NCBI GenBank assembly: GCA_021817045.1
Contig: JAKAWG010000021.1
Span: 1-61,689 of the forward strand
DNA: 61,689 bases
From: Acidobacteriota bacterium
Lineage (GTDB): Bacteria > Acidobacteriota > Terriglobia > UBA7540
Reading direction: 5' to 3'
Below are positions 54,685 through 61,689 of the stretch, one piece after another. The position numbers and the translations under genes are program-made. How positions within the stretch are numbered: the stretch's first letter is position 1; every line of letters starts with the position of its first letter. The notes beneath the pieces are model-generated. The model had not been told where the DNA came from. It made no database searches and saw only the letters and a list, made by a program, of their open reading frames with translations.

Positions 54685-56253
54685 TCATGCATACCAGGGA
54701 CGGACGCGGCCCTTGAGGTTGGAAAGCACGTCTATGGCAACGTTCACATTTTCGACCACTTGAAAATCAAACATTCCTACATTAATAAAGTCGGCGCCGT
54801 TTTCAAAGGCGAAGCGAAATCCGTCTCTGGGGTGGAAAGCGCCGGCTGCCAGGACCTTGAAGGCGATCCACGGCTTTTTGATGTTTCCCATAACTTCAAT
54901 GGTTTTTTCCGGGAAGAGATCGAACATGTTGTCATTCCATCGGCCGTGGGCAAGCTCCGGATCGATAATCGAAAACTCGACGCGATCCCTTGGCGGAGTT
55001 GCCGACCAGTACTGATCGCTATGGAAGGTTTTGACGTAATAGTCTGGGTTCAACCCGGCCTTCTCACATTGGATCGGTACCTCGATGGAGTGCGCGCCGA
55101 TGCCCGCCGGAACGCCTTGGCTCTTGATGTAATCCAGCACTTTGCCCACCAGATCGACCTGCCCCTTCTCAACGAGAATGTCCGCCTCGACGCCGCGTAC
55201 GTAAAGCATGCTTCCGCCGTAATCGATGGCCTTATCGACGGTACCCTTCAGGTCGGTTGCTTTGGGGTGCCCCCAAACTTGGACGAGCGTCTGCATTTTG
55301 GAAGAGTTCAGTTCGCGGTATTTACTGAAGAGAGGCAGTTCATTGGGATCGGCGCAAAAGGTGTTGATGCCCGCGCGCTCGGCCAATTCAAGAGTCTCAA
55401 AAACCTTACTGTCCGTGTTGTAGGCCTTAAAAAGCTGAGAACCGTAAATCAGATCCCGGGAGTGCGAATACCCTCCAATCAGATTGCCGCCCAGAATCAT
55501 CCGGCTGACCTTCAGCTTTCCCAGCGTCCCTTGGGGTAGTTGGCCTTTCAAATCTTGCAGGCTCAAATCCTGGAGTTTGATCGTTGCGCCCGTGATGGCA
55601 TGGACCTTCTCCCATTCGTACTTCTTGTAGGTGGCGAATCCAAGCAGGCCGAGAACTGGAGCGCCAATCAAGTTTTCAAGCGTTTCGCGCCGGGTCCACG
55701 AGATCCCCGCACGCGTCGGTGTGGCAGCCTTGGCTTCTGGCTTGCTCGGTGATCGCCTCCTGCGCAACAGCCGGCTGATTCCCCACACTCTGTCTGCGGG
55801 TAAAATCAGGAAGATAACCAGGGCCAGCAACTCCACCAGATTCTTGTTCACATACAGGTAATTTCCCTCCACGGGGAGGCGGTAATTCGCATGAATCAAA
55901 GGTGGTTGCGCCAGATAATAAAGCCCCAAGAACACGATGCCTGCGGCGCTCGCCAGACGGGGCATGGCGCCAAGGATTAGCGCCGCCCCGATCACGATCA
56001 GTCCCCATATGTTCAAGAGATCAACCGCACGCACCAACCCCGGCCTTGAGCCCAGCCAGTGAAACAAGCTCGGGAAGAGGCCACGCGACATTAGCAAATA
56101 GGGGGCCGATGTCCAATGCGGCGTCAGCAGCTTGGCTAGCCCTTCGTAAAGGAACTGCCATCCAAAGGCAAGTCGTAGGCACACTAAAATCGCCGTCACC
56201 GGCTTTGACAGCAACATTACCCGTACTCGGTTATCGCCATTGAGCTCACTCAT
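54685..56253 (-). CDS. DoxX-domain / TGAT-motif / TIM-barrel fusion membrane protein, candidate ApbE substrate
   Basis: A 522-residue protein. Residues about 15-155 hold four membrane helices resembling DoxX (FLYEGLAKLL, NIWGLIVIGAALILGAM, GIVFLGLYYLAQPP, LLALVIFLI). A Tat-like segment SWTRRETLENLIGAPVLGLLGF (185-206) gives a fifth helix. At 219-225 AITGATI resembles the D-A-(I/V)-(S/T)-G-A-T flavinylation motif of NqrC/RnfG (here His replaces Asp), with T224 as predicted FMN site. The rest (about 245-522) looks like an aldo/keto-type TIM barrel (VSRMILGGNLIGG, TFHSDQYW, PWIAFKVLAAGAFHP). ATG 56253 follows GGAGG by 9 bases. Function is inferred: an extracytoplasmic flavin redox enzyme. Confidence 0.7.
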   Translation of the reverse strand: MSELNGDNRVRVMLLSKPVTAILVCLRLAFGWQFLYEGLAKLLTPHWTSAPYLLMSRGLFPSLFHWLGSRPGLVRAVDLLNIWGLIVIGAALILGAMPRLASAAGIVFLGLYYLAQPPLIHANYRLPVEGNYLYVNKNLVELLALVIFLILPADRVWGISRLLRRRRSPSKPEAKAATPTRAGISWTRRETLENLIGAPVLGLLGFATYKKYEWEKVHAITGATIKLQDLSLQDLKGQLPQGTLGKLKVSRMILGGNLIGGYSHSRDLIYGSQLFKAYNTDSKVFETLELAERAGINTFCADPNELPLFSKYRELNSSKMQTLVQVWGHPKATDLKGTVDKAIDYGGSMLYVRGVEADILVEKGQVDLVGKVLDYIKSQGVPAGIGAHSIEVPIQCEKAGLNPDYYVKTFHSDQYWSATPPRDRVEFSIIDPELAHGRWNDNMFDLFPEKTIEVMGNIKKPWIAFKVLAAGAFHPRDGFRFAFENGADFINVGMFDFQVVENVNVAIDVLSNLKGRVRPWYA

Positions 56254-56473
56254 CGGTTTCAACCTCCCTCATCGAGTCGACGCGTATCGATCGTACTTCG
56301 TCCGTCGAGGCTTGCAGGCCAGGGGGCCATCGAACATCGCTCACTGGTGCCACAGGCGCCTTGCCGATTGCTTCAGCTCTTGTACGACCCCTTTTTCGGA
56401 TAGATGCCCACCACTCCATCTCTATCATCCGGGCGAGGCGCACAAGGTGCAGTGATGCAGGTCACAATTCTTG

Positions 56474-56668
56474 AGTGACGCTCGTGCTCTACCTTTTGGG
56501 TGCGCTGATTGCCGTCGCCTATTTTGCTGGGGCGCGGGTGGCAGGAAGCAAGATCATGTGGGGGAAGGAAGCGGACGCTATCGCGCCGTTATGGGTCTGA
56601 GTCATTTTCGTGCTGCTGATGCGGCTGTTCCAGAAAACCGGCGGATCGCTCCGTTCAGGATAGGCTCT
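56474..56668 (+). pseudogene. Degraded duplicate of the plsY C-terminal half
   Basis: In frame from 56475 the sequence reads LVLYLLGALIAVAYFAGARVAGSKIMWGKEADAIAPLWV, TGA, then VIFVLLMRLFQKT. It parallels the plsY segment at about 52176-52350 (LVLYPLYAVIALAYFAMARVAGSRIMMWKEAGAIASLSAW). The first two thirds of plsY are absent. It is a partial, mutated copy about 4 kb from the intact gene and probably marks a rearrangement. Confidence 0.75.
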
Positions 56669-56764
56669 CCTCCGTCTTACGACGAAATGGCCTCATTCCA
56701 AAGCTAAGCCTGACGAGGCGGAGGGATGTGCTTTTAGACGCGGCTGCCGAACCTCGCCCGAGGG

Positions 56765-58108
56765 CTACTGCACCACAGGTAGCGACCGATTTGTTGCTTG
56801 ATGGCCTTGATTGGGCAGCCGGTCGTAAGCTCTCTTGAGAAGCGCGGGAGTGGCTAGCGTGGTCACCATGGCCATCAGCACGAGCGAGCCGAAGAGGTTC
56901 TGGCCGATAAACGCGTTGGAAAGCGCGATGTTAGCAATCACGAGTTCCATGATTCCCCGACCGTTGAGTCCGATTCCAAGCACCCAACTCTCGTCCTTCG
57001 AAAGCCCGGCAAGTTGTCCTCCGAAGTAGCCTCCGAGAATCTTCCCGGCGAACGCAGCTGCCAGCGTGGCGGCGACCAGCGGCCAGTCGGCGAGAGCGTG
57101 GACGTTGAATTCAAGACCAATCGTCGCGAAGAAAATAGGACCTAAAAACCCCATGGTCATGCTGGAAGCGATCTTTTGCACCTCCTCAAAGTTGTCCTTG
57201 CCCAGCATCTGGTGGCTCAGCAGGACGGCGCCGAAAAAAGCGCCCACTACAAAGTGGAGCCCCAGAGCCTCGGAAAAGCTAGCGAAAGCAATGACAAAAA
57301 GAAAGACCAGAGCGAAGAGCGGCTCCTTGCCTCTCAGCCTTTTCAGGAGCCATCTAAGCGCGCGGTGCGACCAAGGCCCGCGACGCGTGGAGATGGCAGC
57401 CAGCCGGGAAGCAAGAAAGACGCAGACGATGAAAAAAAGAGCCTTGGCGGTGCTTATTCCCAGAGAAACAAAAAGCTGAGCCCAGGTCTGCTGCCCTTGT
57501 TTGGAGTCGAGGATGATGCCCAGAATCAGCAGGGATGCCACATCGTTCGCAACCGCGGCGGAGACGATTCTTTGGCCAATATCGGTCTGCAGCTTGGCAA
57601 GGTCCAGCAAAATACGGACGCTTACCGGGAGCGCAGTGATGGCGATACAGAGGCCCAGAAAGATCGTGCGCGTATTGCTGAGGCCAAACACGATCCCAAC
57701 GAGAACGCCCAGCGCCAGCGGAACTGCAAAGCCAACGCCGCCAACCCACGCGCCTCGTCCGCGAACCGCCCTCCCGACCTCCTTGATGTCCATCTCCATT
57801 CCCGCATGGAACACCAGGAGAAGTACTCCAATGTCGGCCAAGGCTTTAATTTCCGTGGTGGCCTGAATGACGTTCAGGATGGAAGGCCCCAGGAGAACTC
57901 CAGCCGCAAGTTCACCGATCATGGCTGGTTGCCCGGAGCGCTCCGAGATTTCACCGGCAATGCGGGAGAAGATCAGCAGAAGCAGAATCGACTCGATGAG
58001 GGGCACAGGCGTTATCTCCGGCTTTCGATGGAGCCAAGCGCGCAAATGCTTCTGATTGATGTTAAGGCATGAGCGTGACGGAGCACATTGATCGTTCTCG
58101 ATCCCCAC
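56765..58108 (-). CDS. Cation:proton antiporter (CPA family, Kef/NhaP-like membrane domain)
   Basis: A 447-residue protein with about 12 membrane helices, for example IGELAAGVLLGPSIL, ALADIGVLLLVFHAGMEMD, FLGLCIAITALPVSVRILLDL, IVSAAVANDVASLLILGII and LNGRGIMELVIANIAL. It exchanges Na+ or K+ for protons across the inner membrane. The ND pair in AVANDVAS suggests an electroneutral type. No TrkA-N or other cytoplasmic regulatory domain follows. About 40 hydrophilic residues precede the first helix, so a start nearer the helix is possible. Confidence 0.85.
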   Translation of the reverse strand: MGIENDQCAPSRSCLNINQKHLRAWLHRKPEITPVPLIESILLLLIFSRIAGEISERSGQPAMIGELAAGVLLGPSILNVIQATTEIKALADIGVLLLVFHAGMEMDIKEVGRAVRGRGAWVGGVGFAVPLALGVLVGIVFGLSNTRTIFLGLCIAITALPVSVRILLDLAKLQTDIGQRIVSAAVANDVASLLILGIILDSKQGQQTWAQLFVSLGISTAKALFFIVCVFLASRLAAISTRRGPWSHRALRWLLKRLRGKEPLFALVFLFVIAFASFSEALGLHFVVGAFFGAVLLSHQMLGKDNFEEVQKIASSMTMGFLGPIFFATIGLEFNVHALADWPLVAATLAAAFAGKILGGYFGGQLAGLSKDESWVLGIGLNGRGIMELVIANIALSNAFIGQNLFGSLVLMAMVTTLATPALLKRAYDRLPNQGHQATNRSLPVVQ

Positions 58109-58111
58109 CCA

Positions 58112-58432
58112 TCATTGAGCAAAACGCTGTCCGGGGTCAACGATTTTGGCCAACGCTTCCATGGCGCTCACCGTTCCTCGTCGGAATTCCGCGCCCTTGC
58201 CCTCGTAGGCGACGTGTCCGGAATTGATGGCCCCGGTCATTTCTTCGAACAAGCGCGCGGCCAAGCGCCGCAGAATCCTCAAGTGATGCTTGAACTATCT
58301 TCGCGCCCTTCTCTTTCCAGACGGCGGCCTTTTCCGGATTGCGTGCGATTATGGTCACCTGTCGCCCGCTAGCGAGAAGCGTTTCGGCCACTGCCACCCT
58401 GTGTGCCCCGTACCTCCCGTCACAACGTACAT
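58112..58432 (-). pseudogene. Remnant of an NmrA/NAD(P)-binding Rossmann protein
   Basis: ATG 58432 begins MYVVTGGTGHTG, a dinucleotide-binding start, but the frame is lost at once. Another frame continues VAETLLASGRQVTIIARNPEKAAVW and SLEDSAALGRAL. A third encodes a likely C-terminus (VAYEGKGAEFRRGTVSAMEALAKIVD) to TGA at 58114-58112. Roughly 150 residues from the middle are missing. A clear frameshifted, internally deleted gene. Confidence 0.65.
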
Positions 58433-58542
58433 CGTTTTTTCTCCCCTTCGAGTTTGAATTGCCTGCTTTGCTTGAGAGTGAGATGAAAAGAGTTATGCAA
58501 AGGTTCACAGGGCTGAAAGTGGGTGAAAACCAGGAAGATAGG

Positions 58543-59076
58543 TTATGCCGTGGCGTGAATCAAGTGCCGGAGGTACGGCAGCATGTGATCCCGATGTTTT
58601 ACCTGGAATTCCTCGTTCTTCCAGTCGCTGCCTGTGATGACTTGTCGGCAGTCGGGGCTACCGCAGTTGCAGAACATTCGGAAGTCTGGATTGGACTCCG
58701 CTAAGGCGTAATCGTAGGTGATTTCTGAACCGCGCTCGATGTCCCTCAGCGCGATGAAGTCACCCTCTTCGTCGAAACCCAAGGCGCCATCACAGGAGTG
58801 GTTAAAATACCAATCAATCGACAGCTTGTTGAAATCAAAGCCCGGCGGGGGGATGAATCCGTCAGGAGTGCCGATACAGAACTGGCGAACTTTTTGTTTC
58901 ACAATTTGCTCGTACCGTTCGAGGTCACGCCATGGGACCAGGCTTTCAAAATCCACGTCCGCAATACCCGGGGCGACCTTTTCTCCCGCACGAATACGAG
59001 TGGCCGCAAACACACCGATCCCGTCGACCCTCGATAGCCTTAACTCCAGCCGGACCTTCACTGGCAGTCTAGCCAT
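58543..59076 (-). CDS. SET-domain protein-lysine methyltransferase
   Basis: A 177-residue SET protein with GIGVFAATRIRAGEKVAPG, the core WYFNHSCDGALGFD, the GSEITYDY active-site Tyr segment, and a post-SET cysteine cluster CNCGSPDCR that binds zinc. SET enzymes transfer methyl groups from SAM to protein lysines and are rare in bacteria. The ATG at 59076 overlaps the end of the upstream membrane protein gene by 8 bp, so they are probably coupled. The target is unknown. Confidence 0.85.
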   Translation of the reverse strand: MARLPVKVRLELRLSRVDGIGVFAATRIRAGEKVAPGIADVDFESLVPWRDLERYEQIVKQKVRQFCIGTPDGFIPPPGFDFNKLSIDWYFNHSCDGALGFDEEGDFIALRDIERGSEITYDYALAESNPDFRMFCNCGSPDCRQVITGSDWKNEEFQVKHRDHMLPYLRHLIHATA

Positions 59077-59743
59077 CGTCCGACCCTCGCTCACCGCGTA
59101 CGAATTCAGTTCGTGTCTTCTCAAGTTCGCGCACAACCTTCCAAACCGTCAGTCTGCTGCTCTTTGGTGTTCGACCCCTCTTATTTCGTTCCCGGATTTC
59201 CATGGCGATTAACTTCCTGCACAGCTTCTGAAGGTCTTGATAGAGTGTCGGATCGTAGGTCTCAGTCCATTTCTTCCGAAGCTGCACTATCGTCCTACCA
59301 CAATAGATATAGTAACGCCAAACGTACCATCCAACCGTGTCCCAGATGAGATTCTTCGAGATGATCCCCCGTTCTTCGAGGGAGCTAACCTTCTCAAGAA
59401 ATTCAAGGACCGATTCGATGCACTCAAGATTTGGCGTACCCGACCTTTTCCATGCAGAGCGCCGACACTCAAGCATCTCCTCTGAGTTCCACTCCTTATC
59501 GAGGTCGAGAATAGCCTGGAGTTGAATCTGCCTAACGACCAACGTTCCCTGCCAGAGTATGACGAGTGCGGTTATTCCTGCACCAAGTAGCACCATCCAA
59601 TCAGAGGCCCGAAAGCACTGGCGTTTCCAGTACAGAATTATGCCGAGTGCGAGAAAGACGGCTGAGATGAACCAGACGCGACGGGGACGAGTCCACGCCT
59701 GGATACATCTCATGGCTCTTCTTGCTCGTCCCCTCCGCCGCAT
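59069..59743 (-). CDS. Two-helix membrane protein with a long cytoplasmic domain, unknown function
   Basis: A 224-residue protein. Two N-terminal membrane helices (FISAVFLALGIILYWK and DWMVLLGAGITALVILWQ) form a hairpin. A mostly helical region follows (LQAILDLDKEWNSEEMLECRRSAWKR, WDTVGWYVWRYYIYCGRTIVQLRKKW), resembling DUF4760-type proteins. It ends with a basic and charged tail. It overlaps the SET gene, which follows on the same strand. Many extra residues at the N-terminus are basic, so a later ATG (near WFISAVF) may be used. Confidence 0.55.
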   Translation of the reverse strand: MRRRGRARRAMRCIQAWTRPRRVWFISAVFLALGIILYWKRQCFRASDWMVLLGAGITALVILWQGTLVVRQIQLQAILDLDKEWNSEEMLECRRSAWKRSGTPNLECIESVLEFLEKVSSLEERGIISKNLIWDTVGWYVWRYYIYCGRTIVQLRKKWTETYDPTLYQDLQKLCRKLIAMEIRERNKRGRTPKSSRLTVWKVVRELEKTRTEFVRGERGSDDG

Positions 59744-59746
59744 ACC

Positions 59747-61228
59747 TCACAATCCATTTTCCGCCATTTCGATGGCCTTGAGGCCGGCTCGGGCTTTGTT
59801 CATGGACTCCTCGTATTCACGGGCGGGAACAGAGTCAGCCACGATACCGGCGCCTGCCTGGAGGTAGGCTTTACCGTCGCGGATCACCATGGTCCGGATG
59901 GCGACACAAGCGTCGAGATTGCCCGAAAAGTCGACGTAGAGCACGGCGCCACCGTAAAGGCCGCGCCGGGTGGGCTCAAGCTCGTCGATAATCTCCATGG
60001 CCCGGACTTTGGGCGCGCCCGTTAGCGTGCCATCAGGAAAAGTGGCGGCGAGGGCCGCATAGCTATCCGCCTCCGGACTGAGCGTGCCCTGGACCGACGA
60101 GACCAGGTGCATGACGTGCGAGTACCGCTCGACAAACATGAGCTCGCGCGGCTTGACGGTGTGGAACTGGCAGACCCGGCCCACATCGTTGCGGCCGAGA
60201 TCGACCAGCATAATGTGTTCGGCACACTCCTTCTCGTCGTTCTTCAGTTCTTCTTCAAGGCGAAGATCTTCCTCTTTCGTCTTGCCGCGCGGGCGCGTGC
60301 CGGCAATCGGACGGTGCTCTACCTCGCGGCCAGAAACCTTCACTAGCATCTCGGGAGACGAGCCGAGCACGACGGTCTTGCCAAGGTGCAGAAAATACAT
60401 ATACGGAGACGGATTCACGACGCGCAAGGCGCGGTAAATCTCGAACGGCGCCACGCGCACCGGGGCCGCCAGCCGCTGCGAAAGGACCACCTGGAAAACG
60501 TCCCCGGCGCGGATATATTCTTTCCCACGCTCGACCATAGACTCGAACTCGCGTCGCGTCATATTCGAGCGCACGCGCACCGACCCGCGCGGTCGCACAA
60601 CACGCGGCAGCAAAAGGGGGCCGCGCAGCCGCCGCTCCATTCGGTCCAGGCGCCTGACGGCGCCGTCGTACTTCGCCCGCAAGTTTCCTGCTCCGGCCTC
60701 GGTAAGCGCATTGGAGATGAGGTAGAGCTGGTGCTCGACGTGGTCAAAGGCCGCGAGGTCAGAAAAGTACATGAAGAGGGAGTCGTCCATCTCCACGTCC
60801 GGCTCGACGCGCGGCGGCAGTCTTTCGAGCATTCGCACGGCTTCATAAGCCAGGTATCCTACGGCGCCGCCCGTGAAGGGCGGCAGTCCGGGCCCGCGTA
60901 CCGGATGATACGCTTGACTTGAGTGGCGCAGATAGGCGAAGACGTTGCCCGATTCTTCGCTGCGCTTTCCTTCGCGTTCCACGAAAATACGTTGTCCTCG
61001 CGAGGAGATGACTTCAAACGGGTCGGCTCCGAAGAACGTGTATCGTCCCACGTGTTCGCCGCCCTCGACGCTTTCGAGCAGAAAGCTCCGAGTTTTCGGG
61101 TTCTGCGGGGCGAGGCGGAGGAAAGCCGAAACCGGGCTCAGCAAGTCTGCCAGAATGGCGCGGCACACGGGCACGACGTTGCCCTTCGCGGCCAGTTTGC
61201 GAAACTCGGAATAGGAAGTTTCCGACAT
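59747..61228 (-). CDS. trpE: Anthranilate synthase component I
   Basis: A 493-residue chorismate-binding enzyme for the first step of tryptophan synthesis, using ammonia delivered by a partner (TrpG) not seen here. It has LLESVEGGEHVGRYTFFG (N-terminal LLES region that in many TrpE proteins binds tryptophan), GDVFQVVLSQR, PIAGTRPRGKTKEED, HIMLVDLGRNDVGRV, and GAPKVRAMEIIDELEPTRRGLYGG. ATG 61228 (MSETSYSEF) is taken. It follows a partial AroE gene on the same strand, in keeping with aromatic amino-acid synthesis. Confidence 0.93.
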   Translation of the reverse strand: MSETSYSEFRKLAAKGNVVPVCRAILADLLSPVSAFLRLAPQNPKTRSFLLESVEGGEHVGRYTFFGADPFEVISSRGQRIFVEREGKRSEESGNVFAYLRHSSQAYHPVRGPGLPPFTGGAVGYLAYEAVRMLERLPPRVEPDVEMDDSLFMYFSDLAAFDHVEHQLYLISNALTEAGAGNLRAKYDGAVRRLDRMERRLRGPLLLPRVVRPRGSVRVRSNMTRREFESMVERGKEYIRAGDVFQVVLSQRLAAPVRVAPFEIYRALRVVNPSPYMYFLHLGKTVVLGSSPEMLVKVSGREVEHRPIAGTRPRGKTKEEDLRLEEELKNDEKECAEHIMLVDLGRNDVGRVCQFHTVKPRELMFVERYSHVMHLVSSVQGTLSPEADSYAALAATFPDGTLTGAPKVRAMEIIDELEPTRRGLYGGAVLYVDFSGNLDACVAIRTMVIRDGKAYLQAGAGIVADSVPAREYEESMNKARAGLKAIEMAENGL

Positions 61229-61358
61229 AAAGCGCAACTTGAATTTCGACTCCGTCGCCGCCCGAAGAAACTTCTCTTCAACAATTACTTCAGCTTTTGT
61301 CGTCGCGCCGACATCGCGCGGCCAACATCAAGCAGCCGGTTATCTTTCTCGGAAAGGT

Positions 61359-61689
61359 TCAATCGAGATCCACATGGTCGAACCCCTGGCGCACGGCCTG
61401 CTCCATGAGTGCCCGAGGCGCGGACTGGCCGGTCCAGATTTCGAATTGCCGCGCTCCCTGGCCGACGAGCATTTCGAGGCCGGAAATGGTAATCAAGCCG
61501 CGGCTTCGGGCGTCCGACAGGAAGCGCGTTTGCATCGGATAATAGACCATGTCGAAGACCACCCGCACGCGCAGCCGAGCCAAGTCCACGGGCACCGCGT
61601 CCGAATAGGGAGCCATTCCAATCGGCGTGGCATTGATGACGGCATCCACGTCCAGCCCGTCCGCGCTCTCCCACGGAACGACTTCGGCA
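61359..61689 (-). CDS. aroE: Shikimate dehydrogenase, C-terminal part (runs off the window)
   Basis: The frame is open from the right edge. It encodes DAVINATPIGMAPYSDAVPVDLARLRVRVVFDMVYYPMQTRFL and ITISGLEMLVGQGARQFEIWTGQSAP, the NADP-domain end of shikimate dehydrogenase with NATPIGM and the GLEMLVGQGARQFEIWTG signature. The start is beyond the window, so a fused 3-dehydroquinase domain cannot be excluded. Neighbour of trpE. Confidence 0.85.
   Translation of the reverse strand, partial: AEVVPWESADGLDVDAVINATPIGMAPYSDAVPVDLARLRVRVVFDMVYYPMQTRFLSDARSRGLITISGLEMLVGQGARQFEIWTGQSAPRALMEQAVRQGFDHVDLD

Noticed and set aside
54673..55539. 288-codon plus-strand frame
   Set aside because: Antisense to the DoxX/TIM fusion; no start signal or domain.

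Overview
The window looks like a chromosome segment of a Gram-negative soil-type bacterium, most likely an Acidobacteriota member. Clues are the pair of secreted VWA proteins of the 'VWFA-related Acidobacterial domain' type, the choice-of-anchor D secreted protein, the unusual TolC relative, a split B12-dependent acyl-CoA mutase, high GC, and many short palindromic intergenic elements. This placement is inferred from gene content and style; no database search was done.

Layout. 1-4245: lactonase and D-amino-acid PLP enzyme (overlapping pair), then a secreted choice-of-anchor D protein. 4246-5871: decayed DNA with remnants of an outer-membrane barrel gene and an ICMT-like gene. 5872-11523: a compact 5.6-kb integrative element bounded by 51-bp direct repeats, inserted at the 3' half of tRNA-Glu(TTC); it carries a tyrosine integrase, a CGNR zinc-finger protein, an excisionase-like HTH protein, a primase-helicase and two small proteins. 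11851-22400: a small secreted protein, NAD synthase, TolC-like protein, FkbM methyltransferase, acyl-CoA mutase subunits, TPR protein and IspE. 22414-29317: tRNA-Gln, then a housekeeping run prs-rplY-pth-rpsF-rpsR-rplI-dnaB-alr. 29248-35972 (minus strand): an amino-acid block with a HisA-like enzyme, a peroxiredoxin with in-frame TGA, proC, ilvC, a VapBC-like pair, an ACT protein and ilvB. 36622-43553: VWA proteins, glutaryl-CoA-type dehydrogenase, Tat-exported sialidase-like protein, PBP1A. 43831-52442: fatty acyl reductase-like SDR, frameshifted glycosyltransferase, hexapeptide acyltransferase, ACP-FAAL-PlsC fusion, PlsY. 52453-61689: LipA, ApbE, DoxX/TIM-barrel fusion, a CPA antiporter, a SET-domain protein, TrpE and a partial AroE.

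Strongest leads. (1) At 30024-30494 a peroxiredoxin has TGA exactly where the peroxidatic cysteine belongs, with a possible SECIS-like hairpin 11 nt downstream: a candidate selenoprotein. (2) ApbE (FMN transferase) lies next to a membrane protein fusing DoxX, a TGAT flavinylation-like motif just beyond a Tat-like membrane segment, and a TIM barrel: a possible extracytoplasmic flavin redox protein. (3) The tRNA-Glu element has five copies of a 9-mer at the end of its primase gene (a candidate origin) and a divergent promoter inside a long inverted repeat. (4) The ACP-FAAL-PlsC fusion has lost the PlsC catalytic histidine. Several gene remnants (plsY, ICMT, barrel, NAD(P)-binding, GT2) show ongoing decay around rearranged sites.
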